From positions 22,040,435 to 22,104,434 of the forward strand of contig NC_088649.1 in the NCBI RefSeq assembly GCF_964019385.1: a stretch of DNA of 64,000 nt. Direction: 5' to 3'. Positions 20,512 to 31,771 of the stretch are shown here, piece by piece. Both the position numbers and the translations under genes were made by a program. The first letter of the stretch is position 1. Each line of letters begins with the position of its first letter. Source of the stretch: Sycon ciliatum (lineage: Eukaryota; Porifera; Calcarea; Leucosolenida; Sycettidae). The notes under the pieces were generated by a model. That model was not told the origin of the DNA, ran no database searches, and was given only the letters and a program-made list of their open reading frames with translations.

Positions 20512-22477
20512 TCCCGACCAATCAGAGTCAATTGCACTTCGTTACTTCATAGAACTTGGTAACACATACGTCATAATTTTATACGATCGATCACAAGGTT
20601 ATATTAATGTATATATAGCCGCAATTGACGTAAAGGATGGTCGTGCTTACATATGTACGTCCCAGACAGGACAGAAGTATATGTACATTAGAATCGTTTG
20701 CCATCCATCTATCCTGTCCATTTCATCCAGCATGCAAGTGGCATTAATTCGGTTTCAACAAGTGTAGCCGTGACTGCTGATTGAAACACTCGCACACTTT
20801 TCAGAACGCTTTACCAATAGCTAGCGGTCGTCGCATGCAATGAATGGGACTCTGTGCCGCTCAGATATTATCTGCTGATTTTATGCTGTGTTGAGAGCAT
20901 TTAACGTCATCGCACACTGAAAGTATTAAAATTATGTTTGTATGAAACCTCTCACGTTTAAGTCATTTGAACCCTCCCATGGACAGATGATCATTGAATT
21001 TAGAATGATTACTGCAAGCAATATGACCAATGACACACCTTGCTAAATCATCTAACGGTAATGTCAATATGTATTTGTTCGTATACTTCGAAAGATCAAC
21101 TAACAAACAGATGTATTTCATTACTTCTGTCTGGTTATCGTCTCGTTGGTGAACAACGAAATATTGAACATCTTCTTCTTCATGAACTTGGGTCTCCCCG
21201 AATAGTTTGTGGGTGAAGTCGGTGGTTTACAGCGAGGGTTTCGTCTAAAGGGCCTGTGAGGATTCACACAAAGTGGGAGTTACAAAGTCTGAAGAGATTG
21301 TTGTAAGGTCTTTTCTGCGATGATTGCTACAGCATAGCTCAGTGGTCAGGGCTTCGCTGGCCTCACGTAAAGGTACCTGGTTCGAGTCTTGTTGGTTCTT
21401 TTGTCTTGTTCAGACGTTTCCCGCTTTCCCTCAAACTAATGAACATGTTACTCTTCTTGGAGCCTACACAATTCGATTTCAAAATTCAAACGTTTGTTAT
21501 GGAAGAAATCGCATGGGATCGTGCACTACGTACAGAATACTAGCTCAGCATCAGAATTTAACCGGTTTGAAAGCTGTGTGGCCGTCGAGCTACGTAACTC
21601 AGCAATCCTTTATCCTATCGCTTCGGCGATTGTAGCAATCGACAGCGAGAATCGATTACGAATGGGCTGAGTTTTTAAATACGCGTTTTCCGAAAATTCT
21701 CATCAGGACGCGATGTACACTGAAAGTGTAAATATGCCTCCATAGTGGGCGGGGGTCATTCTCAAGGACGTAAATATACGACCTTAGCGGTGAAAGGGTT
21801 AATGCCGCAAAACGTATTTATGTAAAGAAAAAAGGACGTTTAACCCTTGTGCCTTGTTGACTTTAGGGATTATGGCTGAAGAAGAATTTTTTTTCTCGTA
21901 CGGCCTCATACTTCTGTGGATGTCATCCATGTATTCGGTGACCATGGAGATAATTACCAATTATAAAAAAGACTATCGCAATCGTTGCACTTACCTGTAT
22001 TCTATGTTACTGCGGTCCACTTGCACCCTGCCCGCATTTTCCGTTACAGAAGTGAAATCCATCATAAACCTCTAAACAAAATTATCGCGTCAATTCCCGA
22101 AGGGAACTCACGACGGCCGCTAACACCCAATAAACCCTAGCGGCAGATGCAGTGCCTAACGGGGGGGGGGGGGGAGTGGATAAGTCTCACAACCTCTAAA
22201 GCAGACTATAATTTATCTCGGTTATTGTGTTGTTGAGGAAGACATGACGTTTCAAGGAGATATGATTGCAGTAAAGTAAAAATATTTCAAAGACCATACA
22301 TACCCCTGGGGTCCATTTGGAACCCAATACCCGGAATTAGGGTTAAGCTACGAGTTATGACTGAAAGTCAACAAAGATAACATACAAATGCACAGTCACA
22401 TAATGCGACAACAAGGTACAAACTGACAGGCTAATGAGACATTCGACGACCTAACAACCATATTGTACAATGTAGCT
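20512..22477. other. D1 3' flank and right end of the first block
   Basis: The D-type 3' flank continues to about 21780 and matches 53567-55458 in the second block, apart from the LINE at 54133-54737. It carries a tRNA-derived SINE (21330-21440). From about 21785 to 22477 the DNA is unlike the second block and I recognise nothing. A G run lies at 22161-22174. At about 22478 a new duplicated segment begins, matching 9745 onward. Confidence 0.55.
21330..21440 (+). mobile_element. tRNA-derived SINE, old copy
   Basis: The head is tRNA-like, with TAGCTCAGTGG (A box, about 21335) and GGTTCGAGTC (B box, 21379-21388). A body follows: TTCAGACGTTTCCCG, then CTTTCCCTCAAACTA. The same composite occurs at 54995-55113 (duplication partner) and, inverted with clear target duplications, at 47154-47270. 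The stems are degenerate, so it is not a working tRNA gene. Confidence 0.65.
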
Positions 22478-23540
22478 ACCACATCTGATGAAACCTATCA
22501 TGCCAATAGTTAATGTTATCATGTGAGAATTTGGTGATAATAAGCACAACACTTCTTCCCTTAACAATCTGTCTTTTCGCGCTAAATTGACAATTATTTT
22601 ACGTTCACAAACATCCTCGATGCCGCGAGGGTAGTGCCAAATGACACAAGTCAGCGATCGAGCAAGGCCATTAACCTAATTTTCTGATTTTCCTCCAACT
22701 CCCAGTTTTGTTTTCATTCACTGATCTTCAGCCAACAGGCGGGGTCTACTTCCATGAAATGCGGAATGATAGCAGATTTGATTTGCCTTTGCGATTTCCT
22801 GATCTGGGCAATCTTTTGTCGTTATGGTTTTTCATTATTATAATGCTCTTCTGTCACATAAATCGTCTGTTATGCACACCAATGAATTTTTCTCACAATC
22901 AACTGGCTGTTGGCTCGCACTGTCGCTCTCCTGTGTCCATAGAAATTGAGCGCACTGTTATGCTCTTCGTTGCTTCCGAATAACGCTATTCGAAGTGTTG
23001 GACGCTCTGCAGTCAAAACCCTCCTGAGTGAGAGCGACAACAGCTGCGCTTTAAAATAAAGGTTCGATTGAAATAGCTATGAGAAATCCTCAGTACACAC
23101 AACAGTCAGTGATTGTGCTACAGGGATCGTGAATAGATGTGAGGTGAAAAGTTAGGGAAATCCTGCGCTTTGATCCATTATTATGCCGTATCGCCCGGGG
23201 TGAAATGATATCGATTGCTACACTGCTTGTCCTCTCCTTACTTCGGCCGCTCTCAAATTTGCGCTTTGCCCCGTTTCGAATCCCAGTGTTGGCATGTCTA
23301 GGGCTGCGCAACACCCCTCCTCAGTCCAAAGGATGCTGTAGCTGTGTTCATTGCATGCTGCTGCCGCTGGAAACACAAGTGCAGTTGACGAGACTTTTGT
23401 TTGCCACCACTTGGCCAAGTAATTACGCATTGTCATGAAGCAGTGACTTGTTTTAAGTAAAGGTGATTTCCATTTGGTGTTGTTATCCCCTATTTGACAC
23501 AGGATACACGGTCCAACTAGATTAATCCTCAAATTTGATA

Positions 23541-23650
23541 AGTCTCAGCAGTATACTTGATCAATCACGTGTCCACTACAGACAAAGAGCAGTAAACCAT
23601 TTTCTCCAGTTTCCTGGTAGCCTCTAACGTACGGCGCCACTAGTAAACGG
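23541..23650 (+). promoter_or_regulatory. Conserved upstream block, B2 copy, with E-box
   Basis: Almost identical to the B1 copy, with CACGTG at 23566-23571, about 1.25 kb before the B2 ATG. Confidence 0.5.
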
Positions 23651-23934
23651 AAGGAGGAAAGTCATGATTATCACAGTAAATAGCTTAGGGTGCATGATGC
23701 GGTGAATATAAATTGAGTACAAGAATGATGTTTGGCTAGCGAGAGTGTACTGATAAAACAATTATTCAATCAGATCTAATTTGCAAGTGAGTTTCGAATG
23801 ATTTGGGGGCAGGGTAAAGGACGCTTGCAAATAATATGGCTCAAGCTGCATATGGAAATGAAGGCATAATCCGATATTAAACACTAAAAAGACCATGTTA
23901 AATGTCATGCCAAGTTGTTAGCTTCCTCTCCTCT

Positions 23935-24135
23935 TTTGCTAGCTTATATCGCCACTATTTCCCATGGCGAACGTAGCGATAAGTTTCAAGCCGCTGATGT
24001 GATCTTTTCTTCCGATCATTGTTTTCGTTCCTTTTTTTCTTTCGTTTCCCTTCTCTTCTCTTGGCTGGCTAACGCCCCCTCCTTAGCATTGGCATCTTCC
24101 ATTCAACTTCGAATTACAATAAAAATAAATAAAAA
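23935..24135 (+). repeat. LINE-tail-like repeat, B2 copy
   Basis: GCTAGCTTATATCGCCACTA at the left, then TTGGCTGGCTAACGCCCC, ending in AATAAAAATAAATAAAAAT. It lies in the same place as in the B1 and B3 units, so the insertion predates the B duplications. Confidence 0.5.
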
Positions 24136-24794
24136 TTCACACAGACTCAAACCGTCCGTGAACACAAGTACCTAGACATATATGCACAGCACATATGCAT
24201 GAAAACATAATACCGGGACATGGATGATCCCCCGAGCAGACACAACTGCTCCGGTACGCATACATAGACACACAAAAAACCTAAGAACACACACGTGTAA
24301 ACACACTCACACATATACTCACAAATACAACCACATACATACAATATGATGATTAATCTAGCTGGATCGTGCATCATGTGGAAAATACGTAACTGTACTC
24401 ACAGCACGCTTATACTGACTTGTGCACACACACGCACACGCAGCAAACACATAAAACGTGGACGCCAAAACTAACAAAGCCAGGATACATGAAGATAAAG
24501 GACACATATTTTAGCATTAAAATCATCTCTTCAAATTTCACCACAAATGAGCCATTCCTAAAAAATCAAAATGCAACGTGCTGAAGAACGTTTTCAAGCG
24601 CAACACGCTATACCCTGTTAGGATGCATCTATTCAGTTTTAATGTGTAAGCTGAATTTGAGAACAGGAAAGGTTTTTTTTCGAGCATGGACACTGTTCAA
24701 AAGATTTGAACACGCCGGCGCCTTCCTTGCCCTTCAACTCCCTTGTCGTTCTTACTCAGGCGTGTCGGAGCAAATTCACCTGTATACTGCTCCA

Positions 24795-24831
24795 TATAAC
24801 GGTCGATGTTTGCTTAATTAATTCAAGCATT
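24795..24831 (+). promoter_or_regulatory. B2 core promoter remnant
   Basis: CATATAAC at the family TATA position is closer to a TATA box than the B1 and B3 versions. The left arm of the dyad is altered (GATGTTTG) and the right arm CAAGCATT (24824-24831) is kept. Confidence 0.4.
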
Positions 24832-24861
24832 TATAATGCATCAACGATTTCTTACTCTCCA

Positions 24862-24876
24862 ATGACAAGACAATGA
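24862..24876 (+). promoter_or_regulatory. 4-codon upstream ORF overlapping the B2 start
   Basis: ATG ACA AGA CAA TGA, with the TGA overlapping the main ATG at 24873. It has the same layout as in B1 and E. Confidence 0.4.
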
Positions 24877-25991
24877 TCAGGTTTGCAAAAGTATACCTTA
24901 TTATACTACTCATGTCTAGTATAGCTGGACGTGTACAATCCAGCAGCAGCATCAGAAGCAGTGGTAGAACCAGATTGGCTTCACCATTGCTTCAACAATC
25001 GGACGAGTTGACCAAGCTTGTTTGTCGTGTTCCCAATCGGTCACCAGCACGCACTATTGCGAACAAAACTTGCTCGATCATGGATGTGGGAGAAGACATT
25101 CTGGTGCTCCTTCGTGTAGTATTACGGAAGGAACTGTCAAACTGTGAGCAGCTATTTTGAATGGAGGAGGACATGGAAGGAAAACCTCCGCTGTAATGTA
25201 GTTGGGTAAAGGATCTTCCGCTTGAACTATTTAGAAAATAAATAACTTAGCCCCGGGGCGCGGCAGAATGCTCGTATTTTGTTGACATCCAGTCAACGTC
25301 CAAATGCTGCTGTTTACCATTCGCGCAACATTATAGAAAAGTGCAGCCTAAAGGAAGTGTCCCCTCACCATTACTGTGGTAACTGCAGCGGTGCATTTGC
25401 CTGTATGGTGCTAGTATTGTCCAAGACTCTCTTGTTCATGCTTACCCATCCGCCACACCCAAATCAGGCATGGGTTGTTGGGAAACAGTGCTGGAAGGAG
25501 CACGTCAACTCCTCCCAAAGCCGGGCAAATGGGATATCGATGACAAGTGTGTTGATACACTGAAGGACATCGGCTGAAGACTGTTCTCAGTGCTCATCCC
25601 AAAAGTTATCCAACAGATCAGGAAAGTATTTTTTGGCAGGAGAAGTACAGTGAGCAGCTCCTATCTTGTTCTTTTCTCTTATCTTCATTCGAAAATAATG
25701 ATTTTGTTGACTCAACCAGTTGTTCTCCAACGGTATGTCCACCAGACTTTTGACGTTTTCAAGTCATTCTTGCGTCACAGAAACCAGCTGACGGCGTTGA
25801 GGAAAGTATTAATTTAATGCCCAGGGATTCGCGGAAGAAAAGGAGAGCTACGTGAGGCAGTGCTTAGGCTGATACCACTGCCATTAGCGCTGGACCTCAC
25901 TACGCGGAACGGGTTCTTCCCTCGCTCATCTGTCCCCTGTGTGTCAATAATCACCTCCCTATTGCCTTCTATGATCGACCAGGTATTGTGA
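24873..25991 (+). pseudogene. B2: family pseudogene with several frame breaks
   Basis: The first 96 codons are open (MIRFAKVYLIILLMSSIAG leader, KLVCRV, NKTCS, SNCEQ) and end at 25160. Homology to B1 continues in changing frames: 25279-25563 and 25590-25817, then a diverged end, with the expected terminal TGA at 25989-25991. A segment before GCWE (near 25468) is shorter than in B1. At least four lesions separate it from an open frame. Its 3' flank keeps the ancestral family form that B1 and B3 have lost. Confidence 0.75.
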
Positions 25992-26811
25992 GTCTGCACA
26001 ATCAGTGTACATTGTTTATTGCATTCCATTACGTCATAGTTCACTACCACATACATGTACGTCATAACATTATAGGAGATGATACAAAGTCATAATTATT
26101 CATATACTACTATGTAGCCACAATTAGGGTCACGGATGATACTACATGTACTTGCACGTAGGAGAAACGTGGATAGTGCATGTACAACAGAATCACGTTG
26201 TCAGCATTCAACCCTGCCCGCTCCTCTCAGCGTACAAGCTGCACTAATGTCTTGTCAATAAGGCTATCTGTGAATTCTGGATTCCATTAACGTTCGAAAT
26301 GATCACACGCTTCTTCAAATAATGCTTTTTTCATTAGCCAGCTGTGTGTGCATGTATTGAATTGAACTAATCTACAAAATCAAACCTTTCTATGACGAAC
26401 CCGAAGGATCGGTGGTATGTTTCCCCAACAACGAGAGTTCTCCTTTTTCATAGTCACTTTCGTCACTTTCCCCATTTTTGATACATAGTAATTAATTAGG
26501 TGCTGGTTTCTTCCATTGATACGGTAATAACTGTTAAGAACAGCTTTCTTGTAATCTGCAGCCCTACAATTTTCGTTAGTCTTCCAGAAAAAGAACACAC
26601 TCTCAACCTGGAGAGCGGTGGGGAATATTGGCTGTCACTGCTAGATCGTACTATCACTTACAAAATTAGTGCCAGCGACGCAGATCTGCACACACATACC
26701 AACTAAAACTCAACCTTGACCTGGCTATTGGCGGGCGCACGCAAGTCATGCTAGAGCTGATAGCCAGTTACAGTCAGTATCGCCTACAAGGTTGGCGACT
26801 ATAGTAATAGA

Positions 26812-26914
26812 AATTCTTTGTTGCCATACTCAATAGGTCCGTCTAATACAGTAGTATGAGCTCTTTCATTTGACCCGACGAGACCACACGACGCCTGCAG
26901 ATCACAGCACGAAC
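26812..26914 (+). repeat. Direct repeat, left copy (about 103 bp)
   Basis: AATTCTTTGTTGCCAT, then GATAGGTCCGTC-like text, CATTTGACCCGACGAGACCA and GCAGATCACAGCACGAAC. It recurs at 27562-27664 with a modest number of differences. The 650 bp between the copies codes for nothing I recognise. Confidence 0.7.
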
Positions 26915-27561
26915 AGTTCACCAGCCACACTCCACAAAAGCAAGAAGTAGTACTCCTGACAAGTCTTGTTTTGTTCCATAGAGATAAGAACGGGGAACTT
27001 ATCAGAGGAGGAACAGTTGTTGAATGAAGGGGTTTAGCTGAATAATGCTATTTTATAGAAAATATATTAGCACACTGAGGTGTAAACACTCAACTTACTC
27101 ACATATATGACATATCAACACCAAAGTAATAGTGCAGAATGGAGGGGTTCTGAACCCTACCAGAGCAACTATCACAAGTGCTAAATCATTCACAATGAGA
27201 AGGAGAGGTACACAGGAATAGGTTGCGCTAGTTTAACGTCACAAATGGCACTGAGGTAGTGACAAAGATAGGTGAAAAGTAGACGCCAAGTGGAAACCAA
27301 CAAATCATCACGGACGTCTAACGTCATATCTGAAGATTGCTAGCGGCACAAGAAAAATACTTCACAAACCTCGATAATTGAAATTCAGCCAGCGGTATAG
27401 TGAAAAGAAGGCTGCTAGGTGTGACATAGAACTGTTGGCTGCTGAGGCGACGCATCCATCTTGATCTTGACTGCAGGGTTGGTGTCTAACGCTATAATCC
27501 GAGCAGCAGATCAAACCCTTCCTCTGGTCAATGGCAGATTTCCTGGAACAGGAGAAGTCAT

Positions 27562-27664
27562 AATTCTTTGTTGCCATCTTCGATAGGTCCGTCAAATACA
27601 GTAGTAATGTGTTTTTCATTTGACCCGACGAGACCACACGAAGCTTGCAGATCACAGCACGAAC
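27562..27664 (+). repeat. Direct repeat, right copy (about 103 bp)
   Basis: Second copy of the repeat at 26812-26914, in the same orientation and 750 bp away. The pair could be a local duplication or the ends of an unrecognised element. I see no TG...CA ends, primer site or coding region. Confidence 0.7.
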
Positions 27665-28494
27665 GTCGGGTCAACTGAAAAACCTAATACCATAGTAATA
27701 GTGTTGTAGAACATCAGTAATGTCAGTGATGTTTGTCAGTTTTGTGCAATGTTATTGCTGATGGTCAAGTAACTGGTGATCTTAGGGGACCTTATAGTGC
27801 AACTCGTAGTTGCTAGAGTTTTCTCTTTATTATAGATTCTCTTTAAGCAATACTATCTCGGTTTTTCCGTGGCATGATCCTAGCCAATGTAAGTTGAAAA
27901 CCATCTTTAATAGGAGCCATTACAACTGTGTATAGAAATATACTATTCAACCAGCTGTGAGAAATAACAGTTACTCACTATCCACATCAGTCAGTGGTCT
28001 TGTTACATGGGTCGTGAACAAAGTCAGGCGGAGATTTGGTGAACGAATTACTCATGGCGTATTGTCCCCAGAGAAACGCAAATTGATGGCTGCATTGTTT
28101 GCCCTCTCCTTACGTCGGCCAAAATGTAATGGTCGACGCGTCGCATAATAAATACACGTATATGGACGTGTATGCGGCGCAGGTCGGATAAGGAAATGCA
28201 CTAGGCTTTGTAAATGGCAGTCATGTACATGTACATACTTATATTTGTAAGTCTACAAACAAGGCCGGTGGAGGCAGCTTGAAGCAGAGTGCTCAATGTA
28301 CAGCTGCTCAGCACAGCATAACATACAAAGGAGGGAAAAGGATGTGTTACAGCGGCAGCGGCTGTCGCCTCTGTTGAATGTCTATTTTAAGTCTGAGAAT
28401 TAATTTTAACCAAATGTGCTTCGCAGTTGTTGTTGGACCCCTATCCGACACAGTGTGCACGTTTCAGCTAAACCAATCTACATACTACACCAGT

Positions 28495-28605
28495 CTGTTC
28501 AGTAGACTTGATAAGTCACGTGTCCAGTACAGACAAAGAACAGGAAAGATCATCTCCAGTTTCTTGGTATTCTCAAACGTCCGGTGCCAATACCAAACAG
28601 AACAA
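28495..28605 (+). promoter_or_regulatory. Conserved upstream block in the gene-less unit, with E-box
   Basis: AGACTTGATAAGTCACGTGT is followed by CCAGTACAGACAAAGAAC, CTCCAGTTTCTTGGTA and CTCAAACGTCCGGTGCCA. CACGTG lies at 28517-28522. No family gene follows on this strand; the unit is interrupted by a LINE and ends near the inverted gene E. Confidence 0.5.
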
Positions 28606-28672
28606 TGAAAGTCACGGCTGTCTCCGCAACTACCGTAGAGGTGCATAATGTAGCTAAAAACATGAATAAAAA

Positions 28673-31591
28673 ATGTTATATCAGGGTAAACTGACCTTGC
28701 TTTCCGTAAATTGCCGCTCAATCGTTAACAAATCTGCCGAACTGTCTGTCATTGCTGATTTCAACAAACCTGATGTCATCTGTCTAAATGAAACATGGCT
28801 AAATCCAAGCATAGCGCTCACCATCTCCGGTTATACCACATTTCGTCGCGACCGACCACCTCATGATAACAAATCCGGTACCGCAACCAGAGGATATGGT
28901 GGAGTTGCGATTCTTGTCCGGCAAAATCGCTTCGGAAGAGTCCAAGTTTGCGACGACCTTGCTCGTCCGACCTGTGAATCCGTATGGGTTGAGCTTCACC
29001 CAATCTTAGGCTCCCCGACACCCATCCTCGTCTGCTGTACCTACCGTCCGCCCTCAGTCAAAACCACGGAAATAGACCACTTCTGTGATATGCTAGCTAG
29101 TGCTTTGGTAACCGTTCCCATGTCATCGTACCATGTCATAATGGCTGGGGACTTCAACAGTAAGCACAAACGGTGGTGCCCATCGGATTTAACATGTCCT
29201 GCTGGGGCGGCACTTTTTCGCACCCTTACCTGCTTCGGTTTGGATCAGCTGGTGCAGAGTCCAACGCACACAACATCTTCCGGAACACAGTCATGTCTAG
29301 ACCTTGTCTTCACGAACCAACCCCTGCTGGCGACGGACGTTCACACAGCTTGCGCTCTTGGCTCCTCGGACCATCTCATGGTTTCATGCCAGTTCGCCGT
29401 CTCATTGCCCTCGGATCCAGACCTGCCACTTCCTTCTCGCAAACCGTTCCCATATCGCTTCCGTCGAGTTCCCTCTCAGTGCTGGGACTCTATGAACGCT
29501 GATTTCTCCTGCCACGACTGGTCGTTTCTGCAACCAGAAGGCTCTCCAGCTGTTGACGCCGCGGTAGATCACTTTGCAGCCGTCCTTGAACGAGGGTTCC
29601 AACAGCACCTCTCTAACTTTGCTATCGGCTACAACAACCGGAAACATTCCAACCCAACATCCTCGACATCTAGTCCCCCATGGGTGACACGGTCCCTCGT
29701 ATCTGAAGTGAAGCGCAAGCGTGATCTTTTCAGCATCTACAAGAAATTCCCAACGCCGGTTAACCGGGAGGCTTACCGAGTTCAACGCAACTTCGTCAAA
29801 CACCTTTCTCGTACCTCACACCGCTCCTTTCTAAACTCTCTTTCTGCAACACTCTCCTCCCCCGATCGCCCATCACTCCACCAATTCATTCGCAACCAGT
29901 GCCGCGGGACCTCCCGCGCGCCAATCCAGTACCTGACGGACTCCAATGGCAACCGCCAGCACGATGTGAAGGCGATTGCAGACACACTGAACAAGCAGTT
30001 TGTTTCATCCGGCATTCCGGAAGATCCGAATTGGGTCATTCCATCGCTGTCCCCGGCCCCTGAACTTAGCGCACCACTCACACGCGTCGTTACCACGACT
30101 GCTACCGTCTGTAAGCACCTCAAACTCCTGAAGAATTGTAAGTCCCCTGGCGAAGATGGCATACCCAATGAGGTTCTCAAATGGCTTGCGCCATCTCTGT
30201 CCTATCCCTTGTGCCTGCTCTTTAACATGTCATATCGTACAGGAGTATTTCCGTCCGTCTGGAAATCTGCTGTTATCGTCCCGATCTATAAGAAAGGCCA
30301 ACGCTCTCAGGCTGGCAACTACAGACCAATCTCTCTCCTTCCCGCTGTGTCCAAGGTCTGTGAACGTATTTTCTTTGAGTCTCTGTACTGCCACGTCACC
30401 CCAGCGCTTTCACCATCTCAATCCGGTTTCTGCCGTGGAGACTCCACAACTTTCCAACTAACACGTCTAGTACAAGACATCTACACCCAGCGGAACCTCA
30501 GGCGGAATGTTGGCATCGTGTTCTTTGACCTAGCGAAAGCTTTCGACACCGTCTGGCATCGTGGTCTGCTTGCAAAGCTAGAGTCCGTCTTCTTGGTACA
30601 CGGTCCAGCCCTGCAATGGCTCTCATCCTATCTTTCCTGCCGCCACCAGACTGTCAGAGTATCTACCTCCCTATCAGACCCATTACTAGTCGTGTCTGGG
30701 GTACCCCAGGGGTCCATACTTGGGCCGCTCCTATTTCTACTGTACGTTAATGACTTGCCAGCCCTTGTACCAAATGTAAGTCTTTTTGCTGACGACACTG
30801 CTCTGATGTGCTCCGACAGCTCGGCAGACAACCTCACGGCCTCCATGCAGTCCGGGGTCAACGCTACAGTAACATGGATGGAAACCTGGAAACTGAAGCC
30901 TAACCTCGCCAAAACCGAGGCCATGTTCTTCTCTCCCTCGCCCCCCACTCAACTTCTGTATTTTCCTGGTCTAAATAGTACACCTATTAAAGTTGTTAAC
31001 GAGCACAAGCACCTGGGCGTTATTCTCGACCGCCAACTCTCCTGGTCTCCACAAGTCCAGTCTGTGTGCAAGCGTGCGAGTGCGTCCTTAGGTATGCTAC
31101 AACCCCACTGCCAACACTTGAATGATAACTGCAGAGAATTGTTCTTTAAGTCGTACATTTTGCCTATATTTGACTATTGCGATATAGCTTGGTGCGGGTT
31201 GTCTCAGACTTTACTCCACAGACTGGAGGTACATCAACGCTTGCTTCTGAAAATTCTGTTTCGAAAAGACCAAACATTTGCCTCCCTTTGTCTTTATAAA
31301 CTTGCTTCCACGCACCCTCTTCTTGCCCGACATCAGCAGCATCTTTGTATCCTTGTGCAAAAAATCTTCCTAGCCCAAGTCCCGAAACATATTGCCAAGT
31401 ACAACTGGTTTGTTACCACTAGACCAACACGCAATGCCTTATCACTGCCCCGAGCTAGTTCCTCTCTGTTTTTGAAATCCCCTTTCTTCTCAGCATACTC
31501 CCTTTGGTCTAACCTGCCTACTAGCATTAAGACATGCCAGGATATCAGGAAATTCACAGTCCAGCTTTCCACACTGTCTCATCCGAAGTGA
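28673..31591 (+). CDS. LINE ORF2: endonuclease-reverse transcriptase, 972 aa
   Basis: This is a single intact frame. Residues of about 8-250 form an apurinic-type endonuclease domain: NCRS (10s), NETW (40s), CTYRPP, GDFN and SDH motifs are all present. A reverse transcriptase follows, with [49 protein letters not shown] and the catalytic FADD (about residue 705). The C-terminal part has the DYCDIAWCG and LLKILF motifs usual in CR1/L2-like elements. The protein nicks target DNA and copies the element RNA at the nick. The related minus-strand ORF2 (58597) has about 15 more residues before the endonuclease. Here the element seems to begin at about 28681, so the first ATG (28673) probably comes from flanking DNA. 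Confidence 0.9.
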   Translation: MLYQGKLTLLSVNCRSIVNKSAELSVIADFNKPDVICLNETWLNPSIALTISGYTTFRRDRPPHDNKSGTATRGYGGVAILVRQNRFGRVQVCDDLARPTCESVWVELHPILGSPTPILVCCTYRPPSVKTTEIDHFCDMLASALVTVPMSSYHVIMAGDFNSKHKRWCPSDLTCPAGAALFRTLTCFGLDQLVQSPTHTTSSGTQSCLDLVFTNQPLLATDVHTACALGSSDHLMVSCQFAVSLPSDPDLPLPSRKPFPYRFRRVPSQCWDSMNADFSCHDWSFLQPEGSPAVDAAVDHFAAVLERGFQQHLSNFAIGYNNRKHSNPTSSTSSPPWVTRSLVSEVKRKRDLFSIYKKFPTPVNREAYRVQRNFVKHLSRTSHRSFLNSLSATLSSPDRPSLHQFIRNQCRGTSRAPIQYLTDSNGNRQHDVKAIADTLNKQFVSSGIPEDPNWVIPSLSPAPELSAPLTRVVTTTATVCKHLKLLKNCKSPGEDGIPNEVLKWLAPSLSYPLCLLFNMSYRTGVFPSVWKSAVIVPIYKKGQRSQAGNYRPISLLPAVSKVCERIFFESLYCHVTPALSPSQSGFCRGDSTTFQLTRLVQDIYTQRNLRRNVGIVFFDLAKAFDTVWHRGLLAKLESVFLVHGPALQWLSSYLSCRHQTVRVSTSLSDPLLVVSGVPQGSILGPLLFLLYVNDLPALVPNVSLFADDTALMCSDSSADNLTASMQSGVNATVTWMETWKLKPNLAKTEAMFFSPSPPTQLLYFPGLNSTPIKVVNEHKHLGVILDRQLSWSPQVQSVCKRASASLGMLQPHCQHLNDNCRELFFKSYILPIFDYCDIAWCGLSQTLLHRLEVHQRLLLKILFRKDQTFASLCLYKLASTHPLLARHQQHLCILVQKIFLAQVPKHIAKYNWFVTTRPTRNALSLPRASSSLFLKSPFFSAYSLWSNLPTSIKTCQDIRKFTVQLSTLSHPK

Positions 31592-31771
31592 TCCCATGTA
31601 TTATTAATGTGCCTCCCTTTCTTTTTCTCTCCCTATCTCCTTTCCCTCTCTGACAGCATCTTTCTTTTTTTTCCCTTTTTAGCTTGCCGTGGTTGGCTAT
31701 CACCTGACCTCTCATGTTTATTGGCAGTCTTCGGACGGGCCAGGAGATGTTGAATAAATAAATAAATAAAT
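28681..31771 (+). mobile_element. CR1/L2-like LINE, nearly complete ORF2, no ORF1
   Basis: The element interrupts a unit whose flanks read continuously elsewhere: compare 28640-28680 plus 31772-31830 with 47521-47600. It consists of ORF2, a 3' UTR of about 105 bp with a pyrimidine-rich middle and an (AAAT)n tail. ORF1 and the first codons of ORF2 are absent, which is typical 5' truncation. No long target duplication is obvious; TTAT/TATT-like bases lie on both sides. A short copy of the same 3' end lies at 14706-14783. Confidence 0.85.

Larger units (their letters stand above)
22478..24794. other. Upstream region of B2
   Basis: This matches 9745-12600 (before B1) and 43240-45550 (before B3). 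The left junction is sharp, at ACATCTGATGAAACCTATCA. It holds a leader-like small frame (23205-23438), the conserved upstream block (23541-23650) and a LINE-tail repeat (23935-24135). It lacks the B1-specific insertion. Confidence 0.6.
25992..28672. other. B2 3' flank and following unit
   Basis: The stretch 25992-26330 is the family-type 3' flank (ACGTCATA, then ATGATACAAAGTCAT, then TAGCCACAATTAGGGTCACGG), related to the flanks after C, D and E. From about 26400 to 27960 I recognise no gene. It holds two direct repeats of about 103 bp at 26812 and 27562. From about 28010 the DNA matches 13860 onward (after B1), including the conserved upstream block at 28495-28605, up to the LINE insertion at about 28681. 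Confidence 0.5.

Noticed and set aside
21324-21635. Open frame of about 100 codons after D1, repeated at 54897-55307
   Set aside because: It runs through the tRNA-derived SINE, and the second copy exists only because the region was duplicated. It has no domain and no sign of selection.
22161-22174. G run as a possible functional G-quadruplex
   Set aside because: A single homopolymer run between unrelated segments, without further G tracts nearby. It is more likely simple-sequence noise.
26812-27664. LTR retrotransposon bounded by the 103-bp direct repeats
   Set aside because: The repeats do not start TG and end CA, and no primer site, polypurine tract or coding region lies between them.
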